From the NCBI GenBank assembly GCA_013288005.1, contig JABDCS010000004.1, positions 1-64,000 of the forward strand: a DNA stretch of 64,000 bases. Reading direction: 5' to 3'. Positions 37,389 through 46,183 of this stretch are shown here, piece after piece. The notes under the pieces are model-generated. The model saw only the letters and a list, made by a program, of their open reading frames with translations. It was not told the origin of the DNA and did not search any database. The DNA comes from Chlamydiota bacterium. GTDB lineage: Bacteria > Chlamydiota > Chlamydiia > Chlamydiales > Rhabdochlamydiaceae. Each line of letters starts with the position of its first letter. Position 1 is the stretch's first letter. A program made the position numbers and the translations under genes.

Positions 37389-40300
37389 ATGTCTTGGGTT
37401 CCTCTACACCTCCGTTCGCAATACTCTATTTTGTCCTCATCTGCATCTATTGAAGACTTAGCCATACGCGCAGCTGAGTGGAAGATGCAGGCTCTTGCCT
37501 TGACAGATCAGGGCAATCTTTATGGAGCGATTGAGTTTTATAAAACGTGCACCTCGGCAGGCGTTAAGCCTATCATGGGATGCGAATTGATGCTTGCCCC
37601 TTCCTCTCGTTTTGAGAAAAAAAGGATACATGGCCAATCGTGGGGCTATCCTCTGGTGCTACTAGCAAAAAATCAGAATGGATACCGTAATCTTTGCAAA
37701 TTATCCTCAATGGCTCATCTCGAAGGATTTTATTATGCTCCGCGTATAGATAAGGAAATTCTTAGTCTGTATGCAGAGGGATTAATCTGTCTTTCGGGGC
37801 CGCTTAGAGGACTTATTCCTTCCCTTATTCTTGAAAATAAAGAAGAAGAGCTCAAGCAGGAAATCAGTTGGTTCCAAAGTGTCTTCCGAGAAGACTTTTA
37901 TTTAGAAATTCAACGCCATCCCGTGAGCGCTGCCCAAATAGAAGCAGATGGAATTGACCGAGAGCCGTGGCTATATCAAAGGCTTCAGGATTTTCTACAA
38001 CGCGAAGAAACTGTGGGGAAAGGTTTGATCGCGTTATCTAAAGAGATGGGTCTTCCGCTTGTAGCGACTAACGATTCACGTTATTTAGACAGAGAAGATT
38101 GGAAGGCCCATGAGATTCTGATGAATATTCAATCGGGGGAACCTTGTGAAATATGGGACGTTGACGCTTACGGGCAGCCTAAGGGGAAGAAGCCCAATCC
38201 AAAACGCGAAGTCGAACCGTCACATGAATTCTATTTTAAAAGCCCAGACGAAATGGGGCAGCTCTTTGCTGACGTTCCGGAGGCTCTCTCCAATAGTTTG
38301 AAAATCGCCTCTATGTGTGAGGTAGCTCTCGACTTCAAAACCAAATATTACCCTGTCTTTCTTCCACCCTCTCTTGAAGGAAAAAGCTATACGCGCGATG
38401 AGCGTTTGCGCGCAGCAGAAAATTTTTTAAAAGAGCTTTGCGAGGAGAATATCTCTCTACGTTACAACGACCCGGCTCTTGAAAAAGTCCTTAAAAATTA
38501 TCCCAGTCGCGATCCTAAAGAGGTTGTTCGAGAGAGGTTAACGTATGAGCTAGAAATTATAACCTCAAAGGGAATGTGCGACTACCTTCTGATCGTTTAT
38601 GATTTCATCGCATGGGCTAAACAACAGAAAATTCCAGTGGGGCCGGGCCGTGGCTCTGGGGCAGGATCCATAATCCTTTATCTGATCGGGATTACGGATA
38701 TTGAACCTCTGCGTTTTAACTTGTTCTTTGAGCGTTTTATCAATCCTGAACGGATTTCCTATCCTGATATCGACGTCGATATTTGTATGGAGCGTCGAGC
38801 GGAAGTGATTGAATATACAGTGCGCAAATATGGCAAGGACCGCGTTGCGCAAATCATCACCTTTGGCACCATGAAAGCAAAGATGGCGATTAAAGACGTG
38901 GGGCGGGTGCTGAATATTCCTCTGGCCAAGGTCAATACAATTGCAAAACTTGTCCCGGAAGATCCTGGGATGACGTTGGAAAAAGCATTGGAAATTGATC
39001 CAGAGTTCAAAAAGCTTATTGCAACAGACGAAGATGCTGAAAGAATTATCGAATACGCTCGCAAACTAGAAGGTTCGGTGCGTAATACAGGGATTCATGC
39101 AGCAGGTATTATTATTTCGGGCGATCCATTGATGGACCGTATTCCTCTCTGTATGTCCAAAGATGCTGACATGGCTGTAACACAATTTTCAATGAAACCC
39201 GTTGAAGCTGTTGGTATGCTTAAGATCGATTTTCTCGGCTTAAAAACCCTTACTTCTATTCAAAAATCGATAGACGCTATTCAAAAGCAACATGGCCTGC
39301 ATATCGATTGGGTCAATTTGAACTTAGAAGATCAACGGACATTCGCTCTTCTAAATCAAGGAAAGACACACGGTATTTTCCAACTAGAATCTGGTGGCAT
39401 GCAAGATTTATCCCGACAACTCCACATTGATTGTTTTGAGGAGATTATCGCTGTTGGAGCCTTATATCGACCTGGACCCATGGAAATGATTCCTTCCTTT
39501 ATTAATCGCAAACACGGTCGTGAGCCTATTGAAATCGATCATCCTCAGATGGCCGATATACTAGCCGAGACATATGGCATTATGGTTTATCAGGAACAGG
39601 TGATGCAGATTGCTAGTCGCCTTGCTGGCTATTCGCTCGGGGAAGGCGATGTTTTGCGACGTGCTATGGGGAAAAAAGATAAAGAGGAGATGGCCAAGCA
39701 GCGCGAAAAATTTAAAGAAGGTGCACAAGCTCATGGACTCAATGATGAAACAGCCCTTATCATTTTTGATAAGATTGAAAAATTCGCCTCTTATGGTTTC
39801 AACAAATCACACGCAGCTGCTTACGGATATCTAAGTTATGTCACAGCCTATCTGAAAGCCAATTATCCTTGCGAATGGATGGCGGCACTGATGACATGCG
39901 ATCGGGATGACCTTTCCCGTGTGGCAAAAATTATTCGCGAATGTCGCTCAATGGAAATGGCGATTCTGCCTCCTGATATCAATGAATCAGGGCGCGAATT
40001 TTTAGCTACATCGCGCGGTGTGCGATTTGCTTTGACGGGCATTAAAGGAGTCGGGGAAGGCGTTGTCGATTGTATAATCGAAGAGCGAACACGGAGTGGA
40101 CCATTTGCTTCTCTTTATGATTTTTTTAAGAGAATAGATACACGAAAGATCGGAAAAAAAGCAGTAGAGCAGCTCATTGAAGCAGGTTGTTTTGATTACA
40201 CCCAATGGAGTCGTCCGAAGCTTTTATATTGTGTCGAACCTCTTTACCAGCGGGCTTCTAAAGAACAAAAAGAAGCCGAGAAGGGGATCATTAACCTTTT

Positions 40301-41132
40301 TGCTTATTTAGACGAAGGTGTCGAGGAGACAATAGAAGCTCAAATGCCTCCTATGGAGTCTATATCTGCTTTCGACGCACTTAAAAAAGAAAAAGAACTG
40401 CTCGGGTTTTATTTGTCCGGACACCCTCTTGATCAGCACCGTGAGTTGGCTAAGAAACTTTCTTGTGTAGGATTAGGAGATGCGATTCAAGGCGAGCATG
40501 ATACCGTTTTCAGATGTGGTTTTGTTATAGAGAGTTTGCAGGTGAAACTCGCACAACGGAGTCAACGCAAATTTGCTGTGTTGATCATAAGCGATGGAGA
40601 AGAGTTGCATGAGACAACTCTATGGTCAGATCTCTATGAGACCAAGGGACAGTTGCTTGAAGAGGGTAAACTTCTTTATGCTGTTTTACAGGTCGATAAG
40701 AGGGAAGGTAATCCGCGTTTTGTCTGTCGCTGGCTTGAAGATTTTCTTGCGGTTACTGAGGAGAGTATTAAGGCTTGTGATCTCGTTTTTGATCGCTCGC
40801 GTATGCAGGCGCGCCTCATGGAGACCCGTGAAAAAAGGAATCCAGATTCTGCTATGAAAAAACGAGCGCCGGAGAAACAGGAAATGACGAAGAAACTCTG
40901 TCTAGACATCGCTTTAGAGAACGCGCGAATGAGTCATATTGTGCAGCTTCGTGAGATTTTCCAGCAGATGCCCGGAGAAGCGCTTGTCATAATGCGGTTT
41001 TATAAACAAAATGAACTGCATAGCGAGGTATCCTTAGATGCAACTTGGGGAGTAAAAATCGAAGCTCTCTTGAAACAACACCTAGCAAAAGTACCATCTA
41101 TTGTTGGAATTAAATTAGAAGAAGGTAAGTAA
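37389..41132 (+). CDS. dnaE: DNA polymerase III alpha subunit
   Basis: 1247 residues, C-family replicative polymerase. The N-terminal PHP domain begins VPLHLRSQYSILSSSASIED, and KMQALALTDQGNLYGAIEF and GVKPIMGCEL follow. The polymerase palm shows VGPGRGSGAGSIILYL near residue 418 and the acidic PDIDVDI near 458. LYRPGPMEMIPSFINRKHG and MVYQEQVMQIA are further family blocks, then KSHAAAYGYLSY. Helix-hairpin-helix and OB-fold parts are at 880-1100. RBS AAGGATGG. Its stop TAA overlaps the ATG of the next gene (TAATG). Full length. Confidence 0.97.
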   Translation: MSWVPLHLRSQYSILSSSASIEDLAIRAAEWKMQALALTDQGNLYGAIEFYKTCTSAGVKPIMGCELMLAPSSRFEKKRIHGQSWGYPLVLLAKNQNGYRNLCKLSSMAHLEGFYYAPRIDKEILSLYAEGLICLSGPLRGLIPSLILENKEEELKQEISWFQSVFREDFYLEIQRHPVSAAQIEADGIDREPWLYQRLQDFLQREETVGKGLIALSKEMGLPLVATNDSRYLDREDWKAHEILMNIQSGEPCEIWDVDAYGQPKGKKPNPKREVEPSHEFYFKSPDEMGQLFADVPEALSNSLKIASMCEVALDFKTKYYPVFLPPSLEGKSYTRDERLRAAENFLKELCEENISLRYNDPALEKVLKNYPSRDPKEVVRERLTYELEIITSKGMCDYLLIVYDFIAWAKQQKIPVGPGRGSGAGSIILYLIGITDIEPLRFNLFFERFINPERISYPDIDVDICMERRAEVIEYTVRKYGKDRVAQIITFGTMKAKMAIKDVGRVLNIPLAKVNTIAKLVPEDPGMTLEKALEIDPEFKKLIATDEDAERIIEYARKLEGSVRNTGIHAAGIIISGDPLMDRIPLCMSKDADMAVTQFSMKPVEAVGMLKIDFLGLKTLTSIQKSIDAIQKQHGLHIDWVNLNLEDQRTFALLNQGKTHGIFQLESGGMQDLSRQLHIDCFEEIIAVGALYRPGPMEMIPSFINRKHGREPIEIDHPQMADILAETYGIMVYQEQVMQIASRLAGYSLGEGDVLRRAMGKKDKEEMAKQREKFKEGAQAHGLNDETALIIFDKIEKFASYGFNKSHAAAYGYLSYVTAYLKANYPCEWMAALMTCDRDDLSRVAKIIRECRSMEMAILPPDINESGREFLATSRGVRFALTGIKGVGEGVVDCIIEERTRSGPFASLYDFFKRIDTRKIGKKAVEQLIEAGCFDYTQWSRPKLLYCVEPLYQRASKEQKEAEKGIINLFAYLDEGVEETIEAQMPPMESISAFDALKKEKELLGFYLSGHPLDQHRELAKKLSCVGLGDAIQGEHDTVFRCGFVIESLQVKLAQRSQRKFAVLIISDGEELHETTLWSDLYETKGQLLEEGKLLYAVLQVDKREGNPRFVCRWLEDFLAVTEESIKACDLVFDRSRMQARLMETREKRNPDSAMKKRAPEKQEMTKKLCLDIALENARMSHIVQLREIFQQMPGEALVIMRFYKQNELHSEVSLDATWGVKIEALLKQHLAKVPSIVGIKLEEGK

Positions 41133-42109
41133 TGAAAAAACATATTAATAAAGTAATCTACACCTTATTAACTTTAGTGACTATTTCGCCTCTTGAGGCT
41201 GCGTATACGATTAAAGGTGGAAAGCTTCTGGAAATGGCTGAAGTGGCGACAATGTCTGTTCAAGAGCATTACAGTGCTGCAGCGGATGCTTATCAGAATG
41301 AGAAATGGGAAGAGTTAGTCCGTCAATCAGTTATTATTGTCAAAAATTTCCCTGCTTCTCCTTTTGTTCACGAGTCTCTTTTTTACTTAGGTGCAGGAAA
41401 TTATCATTTACAGGAACTCGAGCAGGCAGATGAAACTTTAAGCCGTTATTTGAAAAAACAAGCGGCATGCAAGTACTTTGAACAGGCAATTGGTTTGCGT
41501 TTGGCCATAGCAGAAGCTTTTCGCCATGGCGAGAAAAAACATCTTTTCGGTTTCAAAAAACTGCCGCGAATGATTCCGGCGGGTGAAGATGCTTTGGCTA
41601 TATATGATGAGATTATTGCAGCTCTTCCCCATCACGATAATGCAGCACGTGCGTTGTTTGGAAAAGGAAAGCTTCTTACTGAGGGTGAGGACCATCGTCA
41701 GGCAATTGAATCCTTCCAAAATCTTATCAGACGTTTTCCAAAGCATGCATTGGCTATCGAAAGTTATGTCGAAATTGGCCGCAATTATTTGCAACAAGCA
41801 ACTTCGGAGTACCCTAATCCCGATTTCCTTTCATTAGCAGAGATCAATCTTGCAAAGTTTCAAGATGCTTTTCCCGGAGAATCTCGCCTGACCGAAGTGC
41901 AAAATGTATTAGGAGAAATGCAGGAATTGTATGCTAAAAAGCTCTATGAAACAGCTCAATTCTTTGAGAGGACAAAAAAGCCTCAAGCGGCTCATTTATA
42001 CTATGTGAAACTTTCACATCGCTACCCGAATACCCATGTTGCTGAATTGGCCCGCAAGCACCTTGAAAAAAAAGCAAATTCTACTAGTGATAATGAAAAC
42101 AAATCCTAA
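41132..42109 (+). CDS. BamD-like TPR outer-membrane assembly protein (CT547 homologue)
   Basis: 325 residues with an N-terminal signal (VIYTLLTLVTISPLEAAY). No lipobox cysteine is seen, so unlike E. coli BamD it may not be lipidated. Several tetratricopeptide-like repeats: AAADAYQNEKWEELVRQS, VHESLFYLGAGNYHL, AARALFGKGKLLTEGEDHR, AIESYVEIGRNYLQQ, and AQFFERTKKPQAAHLYYVKL with SHRYPNTHVAELA, the last typical of BamD. It corresponds by order to CT547. Start overlaps dnaE by one base; the lptE-like gene starts inside its 3' end. The role in outer-membrane protein insertion is inferred. Confidence 0.82.
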   Translation: MKKHINKVIYTLLTLVTISPLEAAYTIKGGKLLEMAEVATMSVQEHYSAAADAYQNEKWEELVRQSVIIVKNFPASPFVHESLFYLGAGNYHLQELEQADETLSRYLKKQAACKYFEQAIGLRLAIAEAFRHGEKKHLFGFKKLPRMIPAGEDALAIYDEIIAALPHHDNAARALFGKGKLLTEGEDHRQAIESFQNLIRRFPKHALAIESYVEIGRNYLQQATSEYPNPDFLSLAEINLAKFQDAFPGESRLTEVQNVLGEMQELYAKKLYETAQFFERTKKPQAAHLYYVKLSHRYPNTHVAELARKHLEKKANSTSDNENKS

Positions 42110-42701
42110 GTTTTTTTTCCTGGCGCTCTGCCTATTTCAGGTTGGTTGTGGTTATAGGGTAAATGAAGAATTCTGCGGTCGTGGTCCCGAAACCTCCTCC
42201 TTATGTATTCCTTATGTGAATAATGACATGGATGGACAACTTACTGATGAATTAATCAAAGCTTTTTCCACTTCAGGAAGGTTTATTTATCAGACTTGTA
42301 ACGCTGCTCTAGAATTGAATGTCAAAATTATCGCTCAAGATAACAAAAGTCTGGGTTGGCGGTATAATCGGACTTCACATGGAAAGCGGAACAAAGATCT
42401 TATCTCTACAGAAGGGCGGCGTCATGTTGATGCTGAAGTGACCTTAATTGATACCATGAATGATGAAGTGTTATTAGGACCGATTGTGGTCGGAGCTGAT
42501 CTAGACTTCGACTATTATGAGCCTGACTCTATTCGCGATTTAAGTTTTATCGATTCTGCAGGTGTTAAGCAAACTTCTGTTGCTTTTTCATTAGGACAAC
42601 TTGATTCAACAGAAGGAGCCTATGATGCCGCATGGACTCCCCTTAGTCGGCTTTTATCCAAAAAAATACTTGACGTCATTTTGCGTGCCAGTTACTACTG
42701 A
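42093..42701 (+). CDS. LptE-like lipoprotein (CT548 homologue)
   Basis: 202 residues from ATG 42093. A longer frame to 42036 lies inside the preceding gene and would spoil the signal. MKTNPKFFFLALCLFQVGCGYRV is a lipoprotein signal with Cys-19 as the lipidation site, followed by GY as in LptE. The body has the LptE/DUF-type pattern: SLCIPYVNNDMDGQLTDELIK, FIYQTCNAALELNVKIIA and a C-terminal helix (DVILRASYY). LptE plugs LptD and helps place lipopolysaccharide in the outer membrane. Fits the neighbouring lipid A genes at 50-53 kb. LptE is a weakly conserved family, so moderate certainty. Confidence 0.8.
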   Translation: MKTNPKFFFLALCLFQVGCGYRVNEEFCGRGPETSSLCIPYVNNDMDGQLTDELIKAFSTSGRFIYQTCNAALELNVKIIAQDNKSLGWRYNRTSHGKRNKDLISTEGRRHVDAEVTLIDTMNDEVLLGPIVVGADLDFDYYEPDSIRDLSFIDSAGVKQTSVAFSLGQLDSTEGAYDAAWTPLSRLLSKKILDVILRASYY

Positions 42702-42734
42702 GAAAAACATCTTAATTTTTTCTTAGTATTTGAC

Positions 42735-43169
42735 ATGCAAGAAGACCCTCTTATTTACCAGAATGTATTTCAAGCAAATATGGGGTTTTTAGAAGGGATG
42801 ATCATTTGGGTAAGAAAAGTAACAAGTGATTGTCAATTTAGCATCAATGACAGGCGTAAGCTGGAGATTGCTTTAGAAGAAGCCTTTGTTAATGTCGTCA
42901 ATCACGCCTACAGGGGTGCCAAAGCCCCCGTAGAAATTATTTGTTGTAAGTATCCTTCGAAACAAGTGGCCTTTAAATTTATCGACAAAGGAATGCCATT
43001 TAATCCGCTTCTGCAACCCCGACATCGGACTCAGGCTGTTCCTATTGAAGAATGCGAAGAAGGAGGATTAGGAATCTTCTTTATTCGCAATTTTATGGAT
43101 GAGGTACACTATGAACGTCATCATCCTTTTAATGTCTTAACCTTGGTTAAGCACACGAAAAGTTCTTAA
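42735..43169 (+). CDS. rsbW: RsbW-like anti-sigma factor / serine kinase
   Basis: 144 residues, GHKL ATPase fold. The N box is LEIALEEAFVNVVNHAYRG near residue 48, the G1-like box FKFIDKGMPFNP near 83, and G2-like EEGGLGIFFIRNFMDEV near 110. RsbW-type kinases bind a sigma factor and phosphorylate an anti-anti-sigma partner. In C. trachomatis RsbW (CT549) is, as I recall, part of a partner-switching module. Adjacent to the CT547/CT548 homologues as in that order. Confidence 0.93.
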   Translation: MQEDPLIYQNVFQANMGFLEGMIIWVRKVTSDCQFSINDRRKLEIALEEAFVNVVNHAYRGAKAPVEIICCKYPSKQVAFKFIDKGMPFNPLLQPRHRTQAVPIEECEEGGLGIFFIRNFMDEVHYERHHPFNVLTLVKHTKSS

Positions 43170-43195
43170 CCCCTGATTTTTTCCTTTTACGAATT

Positions 43196-43220
43196 TTTTT
43201 GAGCAAAATTTGCTCAAAAA
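43196..43220. repeat. Palindrome between rsbW and the CT550-like gene
   Basis: TTTTTGAGCAAA and TTTGCTCAAAAA form a perfect 12-bp inverted repeat. It lies between convergent gene ends, but T-runs lie inside the stem, not after it, so a standard terminator is uncertain. Confidence 0.5.
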
Positions 43221-43325
43221 CAATAGAATCCAAATCTTTCAATCTATACAAAATTTTTTTTCAGAATGATCATGTTGGATACTTACAAAACCCATAAAAG
43301 ATTAAAGGTAAAGTCGACGCAATGG

Positions 43326-43760
43326 CTATTTTTTCTTGTTGATAGAGGAAATAACAGCTTCGGTGTCAATCACTTCACAAATAAAATGCTGTAATAGTTT
43401 AAGAATGTACCTAGGTGTGTTATATACACCGGATGTTGAAAACCCAATCTCTAAATGGGGTTTATGGCTCTCTGTGAGAAGGGCGATAAAGGTTAAAGTT
43501 GTGGGTGACTCATCGATCAATTTTGGCACAATCCATACGGCAAATTGCTCGTTAAAGAGGGTGACCTTTTCCTGTGTCTCCACAACATTGAAAAAATGCG
43601 TGAAATTATCACTGGCATTCTGATCAAATTCCTCGTGCTGGAGTAATCCAAGACCATGCAAGAGGGCAAGATTAACGGGAATAATTCCGTCTGGTAGCCA
43701 CTTTCCAAAGTTTTGGGTAAATTCATGAAATGCTTCTTCCAGTTGATTGGGATTTACCAT
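43326..43760 (-). CDS. Conserved hypothetical protein (CT550 position)
   Basis: 144 residues, acidic, without signal or membrane segment. Lies between rsbW and the D,D-carboxypeptidase, so by position corresponds to CT550. FHEFTQNFGKWLPDGII at the start and LTESHKPHLEIGFSTSGVYN in the middle are the most distinctive stretches. Size and acidity would allow a type III secretion chaperone, but nothing proves it. No function given. Confidence 0.75.
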   Translation of the reverse strand: MVNPNQLEEAFHEFTQNFGKWLPDGIIPVNLALLHGLGLLQHEEFDQNASDNFTHFFNVVETQEKVTLFNEQFAVWIVPKLIDESPTTLTFIALLTESHKPHLEIGFSTSGVYNTPRYILKLLQHFICEVIDTEAVISSINKKK

Positions 43761-43956
43761 TTCGCTCCTCGTTCGCCTACCAGGCGCTTTCCTAAGTTTA
43801 TCTTATTACCAGGGGCCCTGTCAAGAGGGGTGGCATTCAAAGCCTTAAAGAAGCAGCTCATGCTTTTTTTCGCAATATTTTCAGTACGAAAAACTCCAGA
43901 TTTTTCTTGGCTTTTGGTAAAAAGGCATAAAGGCAAACTCCCGAAAGGGGGAAATT

Positions 43957-44037
43957 ATGGACAAAGATGAACAATTGCATACGAATGTGGTGCGCGCTTG
44001 GTATCCTTGCGCTGTTTTCCAGACAAAACTTTGCTGA
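43957..44037 (+). other. Short ORF overlapping the start of the carboxypeptidase gene
   Basis: ATG 43957 opens a 26-codon frame, MDKDEQLHTNVVRAWYPC to TGA, in another frame than the downstream gene. It has the better ribosome-binding site (AAGGGGGAAATT). It could be a leader that couples translation, or a chance frame. Confidence 0.25.
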
Positions 44038-45262
44038 ACCTCTAAAAGCTTCGCTTTTATCAGAGGCTGGTATTTTGATTAATGCTGATACAGGGCGTGT
44101 GCTCTTTGAAAAAAATGCTAATCAAGAGCTTTTTCCTGCAAGCATTACCAAAGTAGCCACTGCTTTATACATTTTGGAGAATTTTGGTCATCGGATAAAA
44201 GAAGAGACCTGCGCTAAGGCAACGGCTTTGGGATGGGGGCCTGTTCATCTTAAACGGACGCAGTCATCTCGTTATCCCTCATACTTACTCGAATCTGGCG
44301 CTACTCATATGGGAGTGCGAGTTGGAGAAAAAATATCTGTTGAGGGACTTCTATATGGATTACTAATTGGTTCTGCAGGAGATGCGGCTAATGTGCTTGC
44401 GGAGCACTTTGGCGGAAGCATTCCTGAGTTTATGCAATCCGTGAACGTTTACCTTAGAGCCAAAGGGTTAACCAGTACCTATTTTAATAATCCCCATGGG
44501 TTACATCATGCTGACCATCATACTACTGTAAGGGATATGGCGATTGTTGCTCGGGAAGCAATGAAGTTTCCGCTTTTTCGGACCATTGTGCGGCAAGAAA
44601 AAGGGCTAAGACCACAGACGAATTTACAGCCCCCTTCAACTTATGGGCAAAGTAATCTTCTCTTAAAGCCTGGACGGTTCCATTATCCTTATGCTACCGG
44701 GATTAAGACGGGCTATATGTCCAAAGCCAAGTTCACTCTCATTGCTTCAGCCGACAAAGATGACCGTCATGTCATTGCGGTCATCATGGGGAGTCAGCTT
44801 AGTGAGCATCGCTACATCGATGTGATTAACCTTTTCGAAGCAGCTTTTAATGAAAAAAAAGCTTCCCGACTTCTCTTGACCAAAGAGTACGATACATTTT
44901 CTCTTGTGGTTAAGGGAAGTGCATCTGCTTTAAAGGCGCATATGTTGAAAGACTTAATTTTGGAATATTATCCTTCTGAAGAGCCTCAAGTGCACACCGC
45001 TATTGAATGGAAGGTCCATCATCTACCTATCAAAAAAGGAGAAGGGGTAGGTTATATCAATCTGTTTGATCAAAATAATGCCCTTATTCAAAAAGAGCTT
45101 TTGATCGCAACCGAGGATGTCAATCCCACTCTTTATTGGAAAATGCGCCATTACATAGGCGTTATAGCTTCGATGAAATTAACTAAAGTTATTGTCTTGC
45201 TTATGCTTATTGTAAGTATTACTGCGGGATGGCTCTACTTTAAGAGAGAGCCCGCGAAGTAA
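43967..45262 (+). CDS. dacF: D-alanyl-D-alanine carboxypeptidase (PBP5/6-like)
   Basis: 431 residues. Signal segment MWCALGILALFSRQNFAEP. Low-molecular-weight penicillin-binding protein: SxxK motif ASITK (Ser-59, Lys-62), SAGDAAN in place of the SGN-type motif near 145, and KTG in GIKTGYMSKAKF near 248. After a PBP5_C-type beta domain, a C-terminal TM helix (VIVLLMLIVSITAGWLYF) anchors the protein in the inner membrane. Trims peptidoglycan pentapeptides; with murA it shows peptidoglycan metabolism in this organism. Corresponds to CT551. The start has a weak RBS; see the overlapping short ORF. Confidence 0.94.
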   Translation: MNNCIRMWCALGILALFSRQNFAEPLKASLLSEAGILINADTGRVLFEKNANQELFPASITKVATALYILENFGHRIKEETCAKATALGWGPVHLKRTQSSRYPSYLLESGATHMGVRVGEKISVEGLLYGLLIGSAGDAANVLAEHFGGSIPEFMQSVNVYLRAKGLTSTYFNNPHGLHHADHHTTVRDMAIVAREAMKFPLFRTIVRQEKGLRPQTNLQPPSTYGQSNLLLKPGRFHYPYATGIKTGYMSKAKFTLIASADKDDRHVIAVIMGSQLSEHRYIDVINLFEAAFNEKKASRLLLTKEYDTFSLVVKGSASALKAHMLKDLILEYYPSEEPQVHTAIEWKVHHLPIKKGEGVGYINLFDQNNALIQKELLIATEDVNPTLYWKMRHYIGVIASMKLTKVIVLLMLIVSITAGWLYFKREPAK

Positions 45263-45283
45263 AGTTTCTAGCGATTTTGTGAG

Positions 45284-45354
45284 TCTTTTTAGGAGAAATG
45301 ACCTTTGGATTTTTAGAAAATCGAGATAAATTTACTTTTGTTACACCTTCTAAG
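45284..45354. repeat. MITE-like repeat, copy between the carboxypeptidase and ksgA
   Basis: Ends ...ATCGAGATAAATTTACTTTTG then TTACACCTTCTAAG, matching the second type of family end (34931-34965, 19701-19730). The left boundary is unclear. The ksgA stop codon (45350-45352) is inside the end sequence. Confidence 0.5.
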
Positions 45355-46183
45355 CCCCAGTTGGAGTGAGATAGCGATATAATTGGATAAATTGCTCAAG
45401 AGACAAATTTTCAGGGCGTGCGTTTTCATCGAGCTGTAAAATTTGAAGGCCCGAGATAATTTTTTCAGAGGCGAATTGCGAGCGAAGAGAAGCCCTTAAA
45501 GTTTTACGTCGCATGCTAAATGCTATTCGAGCAAAAGCAAGAAAATCTTTTGGGCAGAGATTGTCGGGGGGAAGATTTAAATCGAGGTGGACAACAGCAG
45601 ACCGAACTTTGGGACGAGGATAAAAACAAGTGGGTTCTACGTTAAAACATAGTCGTGTTTTGGCGAAAAGGGCCAAGAAAAGCGAAAGAGAGCTTGATTC
45701 ATGAGTGCCTGGGGAGGCGATCATTCTTTCTGCGACCTCTTTTTGTACCATGAGGGTTAGGCTTTGGACATGGGGTGCAAGTGGTGCAAGCTTTTCAAGA
45801 AGAGGTGAAGTAAGTTGGTAGGGGAGATTTGCTACGACTTTTACCGTATGTCCATGTGCAAAATGGGGCGAAAGGTCGAAATTAAGAGCATCGTTAGCAA
45901 AAATTCCAAGCCGTTCATTCTGGAGCCTATGCAGGGCTTTAGCAAAAACAGCATCTTTCTCTATAGCAATGACGCGGGCACCGGTTCCTAATAGAAATTC
46001 TGTTAAAGCTCCCGGACCAGGCCCTATTTCAATGATGAGATCATCAGCAGTTACATTAGCAGCAGAAACGATTTTACGGAGGATATTGCCATCTATAAGG
46101 AAGTTCTGCGAGAGGCTCTTTTTCGCCCTCACACCCAGATTGTCTAAAAATTGTCGAAGTTCTGAAGGCCGGAATACCGTCAT
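45350..46183 (-). CDS. ksgA: 16S rRNA dimethyladenosine transferase KsgA (RsmA)
   Basis: 277 residues. Dimethylates A1518/A1519 at the 3' end of 16S rRNA. AKKSLSQNFLIDGNILRKI at the start, SAM motif IEIGPGPGALTEFLL near residue 51, VVANLPYQLTSPLLEKL (the NLPY catalytic motif) near 117, MVQKEVAERM, and PRPKVRSAVVHLD. Its start overlaps the surA-like gene by 4 bp. ksgA next to the CT355-like gene is the chlamydial arrangement (CT354/CT355 as I recall). Confidence 0.96.
   Translation of the reverse strand: MTVFRPSELRQFLDNLGVRAKKSLSQNFLIDGNILRKIVSAANVTADDLIIEIGPGPGALTEFLLGTGARVIAIEKDAVFAKALHRLQNERLGIFANDALNFDLSPHFAHGHTVKVVANLPYQLTSPLLEKLAPLAPHVQSLTLMVQKEVAERMIASPGTHESSSLSLFLALFAKTRLCFNVEPTCFYPRPKVRSAVVHLDLNLPPDNLCPKDFLAFARIAFSMRRKTLRASLRSQFASEKIISGLQILQLDENARPENLSLEQFIQLYRYLTPTGA

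Noticed and set aside
43713-43970. 85-codon plus-strand frame between the CT550-like gene and the carboxypeptidase
   Set aside because: It covers the start of the minus-strand gene, has no recognisable features and looks like a shadow.
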